A stretch of DNA of 64,000 bases. Source: Bradyrhizobium stylosanthis (GTDB lineage: Bacteria; Pseudomonadota; Alphaproteobacteria; Rhizobiales; Xanthobacteraceae). The notes beneath the pieces are model-generated. The model searched no databases. It saw only the letters and a list, made by a program, of their open reading frames with translations, and was not told the origin of the DNA. The stretch spans positions 62,001 through 126,000 of the forward strand of contig NZ_LVEM01000007.1 in NCBI RefSeq assembly GCF_001641335.1. Reading direction: 5' to 3'. Made by a program: the position numbers and the translations under genes. Of this stretch, positions 51,068 through 60,054 are shown piece after piece; position 1 is the first letter of the stretch, and each line of letters opens with the position of its first letter.

Positions 51068-52117
51068 CTACCCCGGCGTCACGCCAAAGGCCTGCTTGAA
51101 GCGCTCGGCATAATGTGGCCAGACCTCGGGATTGATGATGCGCGGCGGGCGCTTGCCATCGAGCGTATCCAGCACCTGCTCGGCGGCGATGCGGCCCATG
51201 TTCTGGCGCGCCTCGATCGTGACGCCGGCGGTGTGCGGGCTCGCCAGCACGTTGTCGAACTGAAGCAGCGGATGCTCCGGCGGCGGCGGCTCCTTGGACC
51301 AGACGTCGAGGCCGGCACCGGCAATGCGCTTGTCGCGCAGCGCCTGCAGCAACGCGTCCTCGTCGTGGATGAACCCGCGCGCCGTGGTGATGAAATAGGC
51401 ATGCGGCTGCATCAGCGCGAATTCGCGCGTGCTGATCATGTTGCGGCTCTTCTTGTCGAGCGGACAGGAGATCGACACGAAATCGGCGCGGCGCAGCAGC
51501 TCGTCGAGTTCGACCTTCTCGCCGCCCCGCTCGGCCATCACATCGGCCGACAAATACGGGTCATAGGCCAGCACCTTCATGCCGAACAGACCCTTGCACA
51601 GCGCGGCGATGCGGCGGCCGACATTGCCGAGCCCGATGATGCCGACGGTCTTGTGCTCGATCTCGTTGCCGACGAGCTCGTTGCGATTGACGTTGGCCTC
51701 CCTGCGGAGCTTGCGATCGGACTGGATGATGCGCTTGGACAGCGTCAGCATCATCGCCAGCGCGTGCTCGGCGACCGAATGGGCGTTGCCGCCGGACTGG
51801 TTGACGACCAGCACGCCCGCCGCCGTGCAGGCCTCGACGTCGACAGGATCAAAGCCGGCGCCGTTGCTGGAGACCAGCAGCAGGTTCGGCGTGCGCTTCA
51901 GGAGGGCGGCATCGACATGGAAATGCGGTGCCAGCTCGTCGCGGGCCGCGCCGATCTGGTAGACATGGGCCGCGCTCAGGATCGGTGCGTAAAAATCCTC
52001 GGGGCTCTCGTTCTCGATGCGATCGAGCCGGACGTCGGGCCGCGCCTTCAGGATGTCGACATAGATCGGATTGGCCAGATATTTGACGTAGAAGACGCGC
52101 TTGCTGTTGACCGACAT
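51068..52117 (-). CDS. D-isomer-specific 2-hydroxyacid dehydrogenase (PGDH-like)
   Basis: A 349-residue NAD-dependent dehydrogenase. Seen are the substrate-binding NQSGGNAHSVAEHALAMML segment, the Rossmann motif TVGIIGLGNVGRRIAALCKG (about residues 157-176), the catalytic Arg/Glu regions ISTREFALMQ..TTARGFIHDEDAL and the catalytic histidine region ASPHTAGVTIEA (about 292-303). Family members reduce or oxidise 3-phosphoglycerate, glyoxylate, hydroxypyruvate or, in SlcC, (S)-sulfolactate. It is divergent from a split TPP decarboxylase pair that acts on 2-oxo acids. The ribosome binding site is GGAAGGG. Confidence 0.92.
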   Translation of the reverse strand: MSVNSKRVFYVKYLANPIYVDILKARPDVRLDRIENESPEDFYAPILSAAHVYQIGAARDELAPHFHVDAALLKRTPNLLLVSSNGAGFDPVDVEACTAAGVLVVNQSGGNAHSVAEHALAMMLTLSKRIIQSDRKLRREANVNRNELVGNEIEHKTVGIIGLGNVGRRIAALCKGLFGMKVLAYDPYLSADVMAERGGEKVELDELLRRADFVSISCPLDKKSRNMISTREFALMQPHAYFITTARGFIHDEDALLQALRDKRIAGAGLDVWSKEPPPPEHPLLQFDNVLASPHTAGVTIEARQNMGRIAAEQVLDTLDGKRPPRIINPEVWPHYAERFKQAFGVTPG

Positions 52118-52360
52118 CAGGACCCTTCCGGCTATCTCGCGGAGACCCGCAAGGCCAGCGCAACCCGCGCCCCGTCCATGCGTCCCTCCCGTTTTCTCGT
52201 TGCCGCACCTATGCCATGGCGGCGCCGGCCATGGCAGGCCGTCTGGCGCAGATCACGGTGCCGGCCCGGACATGTTGACAATCCCGTCCGCTCCGTCAAG
52301 TTCGGCAGACCGCCGCGACGGCCAGAACCAAGAAGCATGCGCGGCTGAAGGGAGAACGCA

Positions 52361-52912
52361 ATGGCGATTGCGGAACAGCAGACACAGGCGACCAGCGACA
52401 GAAGCTGGCACAGCATCGTCCTGCAGACCCTGAAGCGGAACGAGATCAGCCTGATCCCTTACGTCCCCGACCGCGTGCTGACGCCGCTGATCAAGAATTT
52501 GCACGCCGATCCCTTCTTCACGACCTTCGCCACCGCCCGCGAGGAAGAGGCCGTCGGCATCGTCTCCGGCGCCTGGATGGGCGGACGGCGCGGCGCAGTG
52601 CTGATGCAGACCTCGGGTTTTGCCACGCTCGCCAACGTGCTCGCCTCGCTCGCGGTGCCCTACCAGATCCCGCTGATCATGTTCGTGTCCGAGCGCGGCA
52701 CGCTCGGCGAGTTCAACTACGGCCAGTCGCTGGTCTGCCGCACCATGCGCCCTGTGCTGGATTCGCTGGCACTCGAGCACCACACCATCACCCGCGTCGA
52801 CGAGCTCGAATTCATCGCCGACCGCTCGATCAAGCAGGCCGTCACCACGCAGGCGCCGGTGGCGCTGATCCTCAACCCGCTGCTCACGGGCGGCAAGGTT
52901 TCCGACAAGTGA
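52361..52912 (+). CDS. TPP decarboxylase alpha subunit (N-terminal Pyr domain; sulfopyruvate decarboxylase-like)
   Basis: A 183-residue protein corresponding to only the Pyr (TPP_enzyme_N) domain. It contains the catalytic glutamate region TAREEEAVGIVSGAWMGGRR (about residues 59-78) and MQTSGFATLANVLASL. The PP domain is encoded by the next gene. This split is characteristic of ComDE sulfopyruvate decarboxylase and some phosphonopyruvate decarboxylases. It probably forms an alpha/beta complex that decarboxylates a 3-substituted pyruvate. GGGAG precedes the start. Confidence 0.88.
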   Translation: MAIAEQQTQATSDRSWHSIVLQTLKRNEISLIPYVPDRVLTPLIKNLHADPFFTTFATAREEEAVGIVSGAWMGGRRGAVLMQTSGFATLANVLASLAVPYQIPLIMFVSERGTLGEFNYGQSLVCRTMRPVLDSLALEHHTITRVDELEFIADRSIKQAVTTQAPVALILNPLLTGGKVSDK

Positions 52913-52920
52913 GCGCCGCC

Positions 52921-53517
52921 ATGACCACGCGCAATACCAAGGTGATGAACCGGTTCGACGTGACCTCGCGGCTGATCGCAAAGCTGAAGCACGAGGAAGC
53001 CGTGATCGGCGGCATCGGCAACACCAATTTCGACCTCTGGGCCGCCGGCCACCGCCCGCAGAATTTCTACATGCTGGGCAGCATGGGTCTCGCCTTCCCG
53101 ATCGCGCTCGGCGTGGCGCTGGCGCAGCCGGACCGCCGCGTCTTCGCGCTCGAAGGCGACGGCTCGCTTCTGATGCAGCTTGGCGCGCTCTCGACGATCG
53201 CGATGTTGAAGCCGAAGAACCTGATCATGATCGTGATGGACAACGGCGTCTACCAGATCACCGGCGCGCAGCCGACACCGGCGGCAAGCGTCGCCGACAT
53301 CGTCGGCATCGCCGCCGCCTCGGGGCTCGTCAGGAGTTCCTGGGCCGCGGACGAGGAGGATTTCGAACGCCTGGTCGACGAGGCCATGTCGGCCGCCGAG
53401 CCGAGCCTGATCGCGGTCCGCATCGACGACAAACCGGGCGTCGGAACCACCCGCAGGGATCCGGTTCAGATCCGGGAACGCTTCATGCACGGCCTCGGCG
53501 TGCGCGAGCCACTTTAA
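52921..53517 (+). CDS. TPP decarboxylase beta subunit (C-terminal PP domain; sulfopyruvate decarboxylase-like)
   Basis: A 198-residue protein corresponding to the TPP_enzyme_C domain. It contains the cofactor motif EGDGSLLMQLGALSTIAM (from about residue 76), ending about 28 residues later at VMDNGVYQ, the GDG-N pattern that binds Mg and TPP. With the preceding gene it completes one decarboxylase active site. ATG at 52921 lies 8 bases after the alpha stop codon; a GTG at 52909 overlapping that stop is also possible. Substrate candidates are sulfopyruvate, phosphonopyruvate or phenylpyruvate-like acids. Confidence 0.88.
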   Translation: MTTRNTKVMNRFDVTSRLIAKLKHEEAVIGGIGNTNFDLWAAGHRPQNFYMLGSMGLAFPIALGVALAQPDRRVFALEGDGSLLMQLGALSTIAMLKPKNLIMIVMDNGVYQITGAQPTPAASVADIVGIAAASGLVRSSWAADEEDFERLVDEAMSAAEPSLIAVRIDDKPGVGTTRRDPVQIRERFMHGLGVREPL

Positions 53518-53594
53518 CGTTTCGTCATTAACTACACGGCGATCTGATCCGCATCCCACGGCAGCCGGCGGCAAATCCGTGCTAACCGCACCGG

Positions 53595-53957
53595 ATGTCC
53601 ATTTTTGTTCGCGCTTTTGCCTGGCTGCTTGCCGCCGCCGTGACCTTTGCAACGCTGGGACCGCCGGGCCTGCGGCCCCATTCCGACCTCGGCCAGGACG
53701 GCGAGCACGCGCTGGCGTTCATCCTGGTCGGGCTGGCCTTCGGCCTCGCCTACAAGCAGCGCCGTCTGGCCATGTCGGCCGTCGCGGTGGTCCTGATCGG
53801 TCTGCTCGAACTGATGCAGTTCTGGGCGCCCGGCCGCCATGCGCGGCTGGAGGACTTCCTTGTCGATGCCGGCACCGCCTGCATCGGCTTCGCGCTCGCG
53901 GCCGCCGCCGACTGGGTCATGACCCGCTTTCGGACAGGCTCGGCCCTGACAGGCTGA
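53595..53957 (+). CDS. VanZ-like small membrane protein
   Basis: A 120-residue protein with about four hydrophobic segments. It carries the VanZ-like pattern LGQDGEHALAFILVGLAFGL (about residues 31-50), then GLLELMQFWAPGRHARLEDFLVDAGTACIG (E72, Q75 and the RxARxxDxxxNxxG-type motif). VanZ-like proteins are widespread inner-membrane proteins of unclear function. It stands alone and ends at a bidirectional terminator shared with the next gene. Confidence 0.82.
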   Translation: MSIFVRAFAWLLAAAVTFATLGPPGLRPHSDLGQDGEHALAFILVGLAFGLAYKQRRLAMSAVAVVLIGLLELMQFWAPGRHARLEDFLVDAGTACIGFALAAAADWVMTRFRTGSALTG

Positions 53958-53973
53958 GACCCCCAAAGATAAA

Positions 53974-54002
53974 GGCCCCGCGGAGCGACGCTCCGCAGGG
54001 CC
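53974..54002. terminator. Bidirectional hairpin between two convergent genes
   Basis: GGCCC and CGGAGC pair with GCTCCG and GGGCC around a GAC loop with a small internal mismatch. It lies between the VanZ-like stop codon (53957) and the stop codon of the convergent gene (54028). ATTTCTT follows on the plus strand and ATCTTT-like sequence on the minus strand. Confidence 0.75.
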
Positions 54003-54027
54003 CATTTCTTCAAGGCCTGCTCTCAGA

Positions 54028-54411
54028 TCAGTCGATGATCTTGACGACGCGGCGCGTGCGCGGCTCGACGATCACGCGGCGATCGTTCACCACGGCATAG
54101 CGATACTCGGTGTAGTTCGGCACCGGCCGCAAGACCACAGTCGGGGGCAGCGGCTCGCCGACGACGACGCGCTCCTCGACGACGACAGAATCACTGCGCG
54201 GGATTCCGCCCAGCACCGCATTCGGAATTTCGAGGCCTGCGCCAACCGCCGCACCGACGGTGCCGCCGACCATCGCGCCGATGGGGCCGCCAATGTCGCC
54301 ACCCGCACGCGCGCCGTCCCTGGCACCCTGTTCGGTCGTCGACTGGGCAAAGGCTGCGCTCGACGCCAGCAGCGATGCGGCAGCCAACGTAATCGCAAGA
54401 CGGGTTTTCAT
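54028..54411 (-). CDS. Small exported protein with glycine zipper (DUF1236-like)
   Basis: A 127-residue protein with a signal peptide (cleavage after SSAAFA, about residue 22) and a glycine-zipper segment GGPIGAMVGGTVGAAVGAGL (about 41-60). A C-terminal segment follows, NYTEYRYAVVNDRRVIVEPRTRRVVKIID. That end is the pattern of DUF1236, a family of short periplasmic proteins common in Bradyrhizobiaceae. Function unknown. It stands alone. Confidence 0.8.
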   Translation of the reverse strand: MKTRLAITLAAASLLASSAAFAQSTTEQGARDGARAGGDIGGPIGAMVGGTVGAAVGAGLEIPNAVLGGIPRSDSVVVEERVVVGEPLPPTVVLRPVPNYTEYRYAVVNDRRVIVEPRTRRVVKIID

Positions 54412-54526
54412 GTCCTGATGTCTCCAGTGATTGTCCTGCGCCTTCAACCGCGGGGCCCGAGCATTGTTCCGGTTCCCCCGTGGCGAAAGACGCAGCAAAC
54501 ACCGAAGACTGTTACCGCGTAACAGT

Positions 54527-55414
54527 TCAGCTGGCCGCGATCTCGTGTCCTGCCATCAATTCCAGCGCCCGCACCATCGCGGAATGATCCCAGGCTTTGC
54601 CGCCATGCGCGGAGCAGGACGAGAACAATTGCTGCGCCACCGCCGTGCTTGGCAGCGACAGGCCGAGCGCGCGCGCGCCTTCGAGCGCGAGGTTGAGATC
54701 CTTCTGGTGCAGCTCGATGCGGAAGCCCGGATCGAAATTGCGCTTCACCATGCGCTCGCCGTGCACCTCGAGAATCCGCGACGAGGCGAAACCGCCCATC
54801 AGCGCCTTGCGCACCAGCGCCGGGTTTGCGCCGGCCTTGGAGGCGAACAGCAGCGCCTCGCTCACCGCCTCGATCGTCAGAGCGACGATGATCTGGTTGG
54901 CGACCTTCGTGGTCTGTCCGTCGCCATTGGCACCGACATGGGTGACGTTCTTGCCCATCTTGTCGAACACCGGCTTCATGGTCCCGAAGGCGCGCTCGGG
55001 CCCGCCGACCATGATGGTGAGGCTCGCGGCTTTCGCCCCCACCTCCCCGCCCGAGACGGGCGCGTCGAGATAGTCCGCGCCGAGCGCCTCGATCTTCTTG
55101 GCAAACTCCTTCGTCGCCAGCGGCGAGATCGAGCTCATGTCGACGACGATCTTGCCCTTGGAGATGCCGCTCGCAACGCCGTCCTTGCCGAACAGCACCG
55201 CCTCCACATGCGGCGTATCGGGCACCATGATGATGACGGCGTCCGCCTCCTCGGCGACCTGCTTGGCCGATTTGCAGGCGATGCCGCCCGCGGAGATCAG
55301 ATCAGGCGGGACCGGCGCGACGTCATGCAGGAGCACGCGATGGCCCGCGGCAAGAAGATGGCCGGCCATCGGCCGTCCCATGGTGCCAAGTCCGATGAAG
55401 CCGATGTCGATCAT
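54527..55414 (-). CDS. glxR: 2-hydroxy-3-oxopropionate (tartronate semialdehyde) reductase
   Basis: A 295-residue beta-hydroxyacid dehydrogenase. Seen are the NAD(P) motif IGFIGLGTMGRPMAGHLL (residues 4-21), the substrate-binding DAPVSGGEVGAKAASLTIMV (about 116-135) and the catalytic lysine in GDGQTTKVANQII (about 163-175). GlxR reduces tartronate semialdehyde from glyoxylate carboligase to D-glycerate. It is the last gene of gcl-hyi-glxR, 12 bases after hyi. Confidence 0.95.
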   Translation of the reverse strand: MIDIGFIGLGTMGRPMAGHLLAAGHRVLLHDVAPVPPDLISAGGIACKSAKQVAEEADAVIIMVPDTPHVEAVLFGKDGVASGISKGKIVVDMSSISPLATKEFAKKIEALGADYLDAPVSGGEVGAKAASLTIMVGGPERAFGTMKPVFDKMGKNVTHVGANGDGQTTKVANQIIVALTIEAVSEALLFASKAGANPALVRKALMGGFASSRILEVHGERMVKRNFDPGFRIELHQKDLNLALEGARALGLSLPSTAVAQQLFSSCSAHGGKAWDHSAMVRALELMAGHEIAAS

Positions 55415-55426
55415 GTCCGGATGTCC

Positions 55427-56212
55427 TCACGTCTCGAAAGTTTGCGCCGCGTGCCAGGACAGGCCTTCCAGCGTCGTGGTGCGCGGCTTGTATTCGCAGC
55501 CGATCCAGCCGCGATAGCCGATCGCGTCGAGATGGCGGAACAGGAAGGGATAATTGATCTCGCCGGTGCCGGGCTCGTGGCGGCCGGGATTGTCGGCGAG
55601 CTGGATGTGGGCGATCTGAGGCAGGTATTCCTGCATGGTGCGGGCGAGATCGCCCTCCATGATCTGCATGTGGTAGATGTCGTACTGGACGAACAGGTTG
55701 GTCGACCGCACCTCGGAGATGAGCTGGATCGCCTGCTCGGTGCCGTTGAGGAAGAAGCCGGGAATATCGAGCGTGTTGATCGGCTCGACCAGCAGCTTGA
55801 TGTTCTCCCGCGCCAGCGTCGAGGCCGCGAAGCGCAGGTTGCCGACCAGCGTCTCCTGGAGCTCGCGCGGATCGGCATCAGCGGGCGCGATGCCGACGAG
55901 GCAGTTGAGCTGGTCGCAATCGAGCGCCTTGGCATAGTCGATGGCCCGGAACACGCCGTCGCGGAATTCGGCGGTGCGGGCGGGCAGGATCGCGATGCCG
56001 CGCTCGCCGCCGGCCCAGTTGCCGGCGGGGAGATTGTGCAGCACCTGCGTCAGGCCGTGGGCCTCGAGCTGCTCGCGGAGCTGCGCCTTGTCGAAATCAT
56101 AGGGAAAGAGATATTCGACCCCGGAGAAGCCCGCCGCCTTCGCCGCGGCGAAGCGGTCGACGAACGGCATCTCGTTGAAGAGCATGGTGAGGTTGGCGGC
56201 AAATTTCGGCAT
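55427..56212 (-). CDS. hyi: Hydroxypyruvate isomerase
   Basis: A 261-residue TIM-barrel (AP_endonuc_2) isomerase starting MPKFAANLTMLFNEMPFVDR, with metal/catalytic residues in LLVEPINTLDIPGFFLNGTE (about 140-159), QYDIYHMQIMEGD, IQLADNPGRHEPGTGEINY and GWIGCEYKPR. It interconverts hydroxypyruvate and tartronate semialdehyde. Position between gcl and glxR confirms the assignment. Confidence 0.95.
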   Translation of the reverse strand: MPKFAANLTMLFNEMPFVDRFAAAKAAGFSGVEYLFPYDFDKAQLREQLEAHGLTQVLHNLPAGNWAGGERGIAILPARTAEFRDGVFRAIDYAKALDCDQLNCLVGIAPADADPRELQETLVGNLRFAASTLARENIKLLVEPINTLDIPGFFLNGTEQAIQLISEVRSTNLFVQYDIYHMQIMEGDLARTMQEYLPQIAHIQLADNPGRHEPGTGEINYPFLFRHLDAIGYRGWIGCEYKPRTTTLEGLSWHAAQTFET

Positions 56213-56224
56213 GATGCTTCTTCC

Positions 56225-58015
56225 CTATTCCGCCGGCTGCAGCACGCCGGGCTTCTTGGTCCCGACCTCGTCCAGCGGCAGATCCAGCACCTCCTCGAAC
56301 TCGACGATGTTGTCGATCTCGGTACCCATCGCGATGTTGGTGACGCGTTCGAGGATGAACTCGACCACCACGGGCACGCGGTGCTTCGCCATCAATTCGC
56401 GTGCGGTCGCGAACGCGGCCTGCGTGTCCTTGGGATCGGTGACGCGGATCGCCTTGCAGCCAAGGCCTTCGGCCACCGTGACATGGTCGACGCCGTAGAC
56501 GCCGATCTCGGGCGCGTTGATGTTCTCGAAGGAGAGCTGGACGTGATAGTCCATGTCGAAGCCGCGCTGGGCCTGGCGGATCAGGCCGAGATAGGAATTG
56601 TTCACGACGACGTGGATGTAGGGCAGATTGAACTGCGCCCCGACCGCGAGCTCCTCGATCAGGAACTGGAAGTCGTAGTCGCCGGAGAGCGCGACGATCT
56701 CGCGATCCGGACACGCGGCACGCACGCCGAGCGCGGCGGGCAGCGTCCAGCCGAGCGGCCCGGCCTGCCCCGCATTGATCCAGTTGCGCGGCTTGTAGAC
56801 GCCGAGGAACTGCGCGCCGGCGATCTGCGACAGGCCGATCACGGTGACATAAGTTGTGTCGCGGCCGAACGCCTTGTTCATCTCCTCATAGACGCGCTGC
56901 GGCTTGATCGGCACGTTGTCGAAATGGCTCTTGCGCAGCATCGTCTTCTTGCGATCGCGGCAAGCCGCAGGCCACGCCTGGCGCTCGCGGAGCTTGCCTG
57001 ACCGCCGCCACTCCCTGGCGACGGCAACGAAGAGCTCGAGCGCCGCCTTGGCGTCCGAGACGATGCCGAGATCGGGATTGAACACGCGCCCGATCTGGGT
57101 CGGCTCGATGTCCACGTGAACGAATTTGCGGCCCTTGGTGTAGGTCTCGACCGAACCGGTGTGGCGGTTGGCCCAGCGATTGCCGATGCCGAGCACGAAG
57201 TCGGATTCCAGCAGCGTGGCATTGCCGTAGCGGTGGCTCGTCTGGAGACCGACCATGCCCGCCATCAGCACGTGATCGTCGGGGATCGCGCCCCAGCCCA
57301 TCAGCGTCGGCACGACAGGCACGTTGGCGATCTCGGCGAACTCGACCAGCAGGTCCGAGGCATCGGCGTTGATGATGCCGCCACCCGCCACGATCAGCGG
57401 CCGCTCGGCGGCGTTGAGCATCTCCAGCGCCTTCTCGACCTGCTTGCGGGTCGCGGTCGGCTTGTAGACCGGAAGCGGCTCGTAGGTCTCGTCGTCGAAC
57501 TCGATCTCGGCGAGCTGCACATCGAGCGGCATGTCGATCAGCACCGGCCCGGGCCTGCCCGAGCGCATCACGTGAAACGCCTGGCTGAACACGCGCGGCA
57601 CCAGCGCCGGCTCGCGCACCGTCACCGCCCACTTCGTCACGGGCTTGGCGATCGACTCGATATCGACGGCCTGGAAGTCTTCCTTGTAGAGCCGCGCCCG
57701 CGGCGCCTGCCCGGTGATGCAGAGGATCGGAATGGAATCGGCGATCGCCGAATAGAGCCCGGTGATCATGTCGGTGCCGGCCGGCCCCGAGGTGCCGATG
57801 CAGACGCCGATATTGCCGGCCTTCGCCCGCGTATAGCCCTCGGCCATGTGCGAGGCGCCCTCGACATGGCGCGCCAGGATGTGGCGGATCGATCCGCGCT
57901 TCTTCAGCGCCGAGTAAAGCGGATTGATCGCCGCCCCGGGAACTCCGAAGGCGGTGGAGATGCCTTCCTTCTCCAGGATGCGCACGGCTGCATCGATAGC
58001 TCGCATCTTCGCCAT
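56225..58015 (-). CDS. gcl: Glyoxylate carboligase (tartronate semialdehyde synthase)
   Basis: A 596-residue TPP enzyme starting MAKMRAIDAAVRILEKEGIS, 593-600 being the family length. In Gcl the usual catalytic Glu of the Pyr domain is replaced by Val, and here TAFGVPGAAINPLY and LARHVEGASHMAEGYTRAKA are seen. The TPP/Mg motif is SGDYDFQFLIEELAVGAQFN. It joins two glyoxylates to tartronate semialdehyde plus CO2. Adenine deaminase lies upstream, so the glyoxylate may come from purine and allantoin breakdown. Nested inverted repeats lie in the promoter region. Confidence 0.96.
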   Translation of the reverse strand: MAKMRAIDAAVRILEKEGISTAFGVPGAAINPLYSALKKRGSIRHILARHVEGASHMAEGYTRAKAGNIGVCIGTSGPAGTDMITGLYSAIADSIPILCITGQAPRARLYKEDFQAVDIESIAKPVTKWAVTVREPALVPRVFSQAFHVMRSGRPGPVLIDMPLDVQLAEIEFDDETYEPLPVYKPTATRKQVEKALEMLNAAERPLIVAGGGIINADASDLLVEFAEIANVPVVPTLMGWGAIPDDHVLMAGMVGLQTSHRYGNATLLESDFVLGIGNRWANRHTGSVETYTKGRKFVHVDIEPTQIGRVFNPDLGIVSDAKAALELFVAVAREWRRSGKLRERQAWPAACRDRKKTMLRKSHFDNVPIKPQRVYEEMNKAFGRDTTYVTVIGLSQIAGAQFLGVYKPRNWINAGQAGPLGWTLPAALGVRAACPDREIVALSGDYDFQFLIEELAVGAQFNLPYIHVVVNNSYLGLIRQAQRGFDMDYHVQLSFENINAPEIGVYGVDHVTVAEGLGCKAIRVTDPKDTQAAFATARELMAKHRVPVVVEFILERVTNIAMGTEIDNIVEFEEVLDLPLDEVGTKKPGVLQPAE

Positions 58016-58092
58016 ATCGGACCTCGCTTGGTTTAAGTCAGCGAGCGAGATCATCAGGCGGACAGGACGCGATCTCAACGAGATCGGTTTTA

Positions 58093-58127
58093 TTTTCCAC
58101 GATGCGGCAGCCGCGGAAAAATCGTGG
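58093..58127 (-). promoter_or_regulatory. Nested inverted repeats in front of gcl
   Basis: TTTTCC (58093-58098) and GGAAAA (58115-58120) pair, and CCACGAT (58097-58103) pairs with ATCGTGG (58121-58127). The site lies 78-112 bases before the gcl start. TTCC/GGAA half-sites recall IclR-type (AllR) operators of glyoxylate genes, but no regulator gene is adjacent. Confidence 0.45.
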
Positions 58128-58167
58128 CTAGCTCAATCGGTTAGATTGCAAAATGCGTGAAAGGAAA

Positions 58168-59970
58168 TCACTCGAACAGCGGCGCCAGCTCCATCTGCGG
58201 GACCAGCACGAGGCCCTTGTCGGTGATGCGAATTTCCGGAATGACCGATAGGGGAATCAAATTGAAGCCCATGTAGGGGATGGTGCAGCCCGCCTCGGCC
58301 CATTCCTTCTTCAGCACCTTGACCTCTTCGGCCACTTCCGTGACGCGCTTATCGGACAGGAGGCCCGCGATCGGCAGCGGAACCAGCGCCCTCACCTTGC
58401 CGTCGGCCACGACGCAGACGCCGCCCTGTTTTTCCCTAATCGCCGCGATTGCCACCTGCATATCAGCTTCGTTGGCGCCGGCGACGATGATGTTGTGGCT
58501 GTCGTGCCCGACGCTGGAGGCGACCGCGCCGCGCTTCAGACCGAAATCCCTAAGCAGGCCATAGGCGACGTTGCCGGCCGACTTGCCGTGGCGCTCGACC
58601 ACGGTGACGAAGCACAGGCCGTAGCGCGCGAACAGCGAAGGCCAATCTTTTGCGGGCTCGATCGCAACCTTGTCATGGATCAGCGTGATGCCGGGCAGCG
58701 CCGTCTTGATCGCGTTGACGGTGCAGGCCTTCGCCGGAAGCTCCGGCGTCAGTTTGAGCTTCTCCGGCAGCTTGACCGTCGCATAAGCCGCCTTCGGGTA
58801 TTGATAGCGCTGCGACAGCGCCTGATCTAGGCGCGGCGTGATCTTGCCGTGCTCGACCACAAGCTCACCGCCATACCATGTGCATTGCGGCTTGAGCTGG
58901 TCGTCCATCAGCACGAGGTCGGCGCGGCGGCCGCCGCCGAGACCGCCAATGTCGCCATCCATGCCGAAGCGCGTCGCGCCATGCAGCGAGCCCATCGACC
59001 AGGCCTGCTCCGGCGACATGCCCGCCTTCACGGCTTCGCGCACCACCCAGTCGAGGCCGAACAACAGCAGATCGTCGGCGTCGCGGTCGTCGGTGCAGAC
59101 CGCCGTGCGCTTGTGCGAGGCGCCGAGCTCGGTGACCGTCCGGATCGCCTGCGGCAGCGAATGCCAGGGCGTGGTCGGCGGACCGCCGCGCAAAAACACC
59201 CAGACGCCGGCGTCGAGCAGATCGTCGGCGATGTCGCGGTCGATCGCCTCGTGGGTGTCGGTGACCCCGCTTGCCGCATAGGCCGCGACGAATTCGCGGC
59301 CATAGACATGACCGGACACCGGACGCCCGCGCTTCAGCGCAGCCGCGAGGATCGCATGGCTGCGCTCGTCGCCCATCGTGACCGGGACAAAGTCCATCTT
59401 CTCGCCGAGCGCCACGGCCTCCGGCCAGCGGTCGAACAGGCCGGCGATCTTGTCCGGCGTGAGGTCGCCGCCCGCCGTCTCCAATGCCGCCGATGTTGCC
59501 GGCACAGTGCTCGGCACCGTCAGGAAGATCGAGAGCGGCGCCTCGCGTGCGTCCTCCAGCATCGCCTCGACGCCGGCGACGTCCATGACGTTGCCGATCT
59601 CGTGGCTGTCGCAGAAGATCGTGGTGGTGCCGTTGAGCAGCGCGGCCTCGGCATAGGCACAGGCCGTCACCATCGAGGATTCGATGTGGATGTGGGGATC
59701 GACGAGGCCGGGCGCGACGATGCCTCCGGCGGCGTCATAGAGCGGCACGTCGCTCCACGCCTTCTTCACTGTACCGGCGGGCTTCACCGCCGCGATGCGG
59801 CCGCCGGTGATCCAGACCTCCCGTCCCGGATGGATACGCTCCGAATAGGTCGAGAGCACCCGTGCGCCCGTGACGACGAGATCGGGTGCGACGCGGGCCG
59901 AGGCGACGTCGGCGAGGCGCCGCGTCATGCTGTGCAGCGGCGCGACGGAGAAACGGGTGAGCTTGGTCAT
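58168..59970 (-). CDS. ade: Adenine deaminase
   Basis: A 600-residue amidohydrolase that converts adenine to hypoxanthine and ammonia. It has the metal-binding DPHIHIESSMVTACAYAEAA (about residues 91-110), SGHVYG, DTHEAIDRDIADD, the AVCTDDRDADDLL motif and the family-specific C-terminal domain with SSVGHDSHNIIVAGAN. Bacterial adenine deaminases are about 570-600 residues. It precedes gcl-hyi-glxR on the same strand with a 152-base gap. Confidence 0.95.
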   Translation of the reverse strand: MTKLTRFSVAPLHSMTRRLADVASARVAPDLVVTGARVLSTYSERIHPGREVWITGGRIAAVKPAGTVKKAWSDVPLYDAAGGIVAPGLVDPHIHIESSMVTACAYAEAALLNGTTTIFCDSHEIGNVMDVAGVEAMLEDAREAPLSIFLTVPSTVPATSAALETAGGDLTPDKIAGLFDRWPEAVALGEKMDFVPVTMGDERSHAILAAALKRGRPVSGHVYGREFVAAYAASGVTDTHEAIDRDIADDLLDAGVWVFLRGGPPTTPWHSLPQAIRTVTELGASHKRTAVCTDDRDADDLLLFGLDWVVREAVKAGMSPEQAWSMGSLHGATRFGMDGDIGGLGGGRRADLVLMDDQLKPQCTWYGGELVVEHGKITPRLDQALSQRYQYPKAAYATVKLPEKLKLTPELPAKACTVNAIKTALPGITLIHDKVAIEPAKDWPSLFARYGLCFVTVVERHGKSAGNVAYGLLRDFGLKRGAVASSVGHDSHNIIVAGANEADMQVAIAAIREKQGGVCVVADGKVRALVPLPIAGLLSDKRVTEVAEEVKVLKKEWAEAGCTIPYMGFNLIPLSVIPEIRITDKGLVLVPQMELAPLFE

Positions 59971-60054
59971 GGGAACCTCGCTTGGCGTTGCGGCCGAACG
60001 ATAGTTACGCCCTGCGCCAAACCGGGCAAACTCAAATATAACGGCACGCCCTGC

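Noticed and set aside
54431..57001. An 856-codon open frame on the plus strand
   Set aside because: It lies antisense to glxR, hyi and gcl, which are clearly real. The predicted protein is rich in R, H, D and A with no fold. This is a codon-bias shadow in GC-rich DNA.
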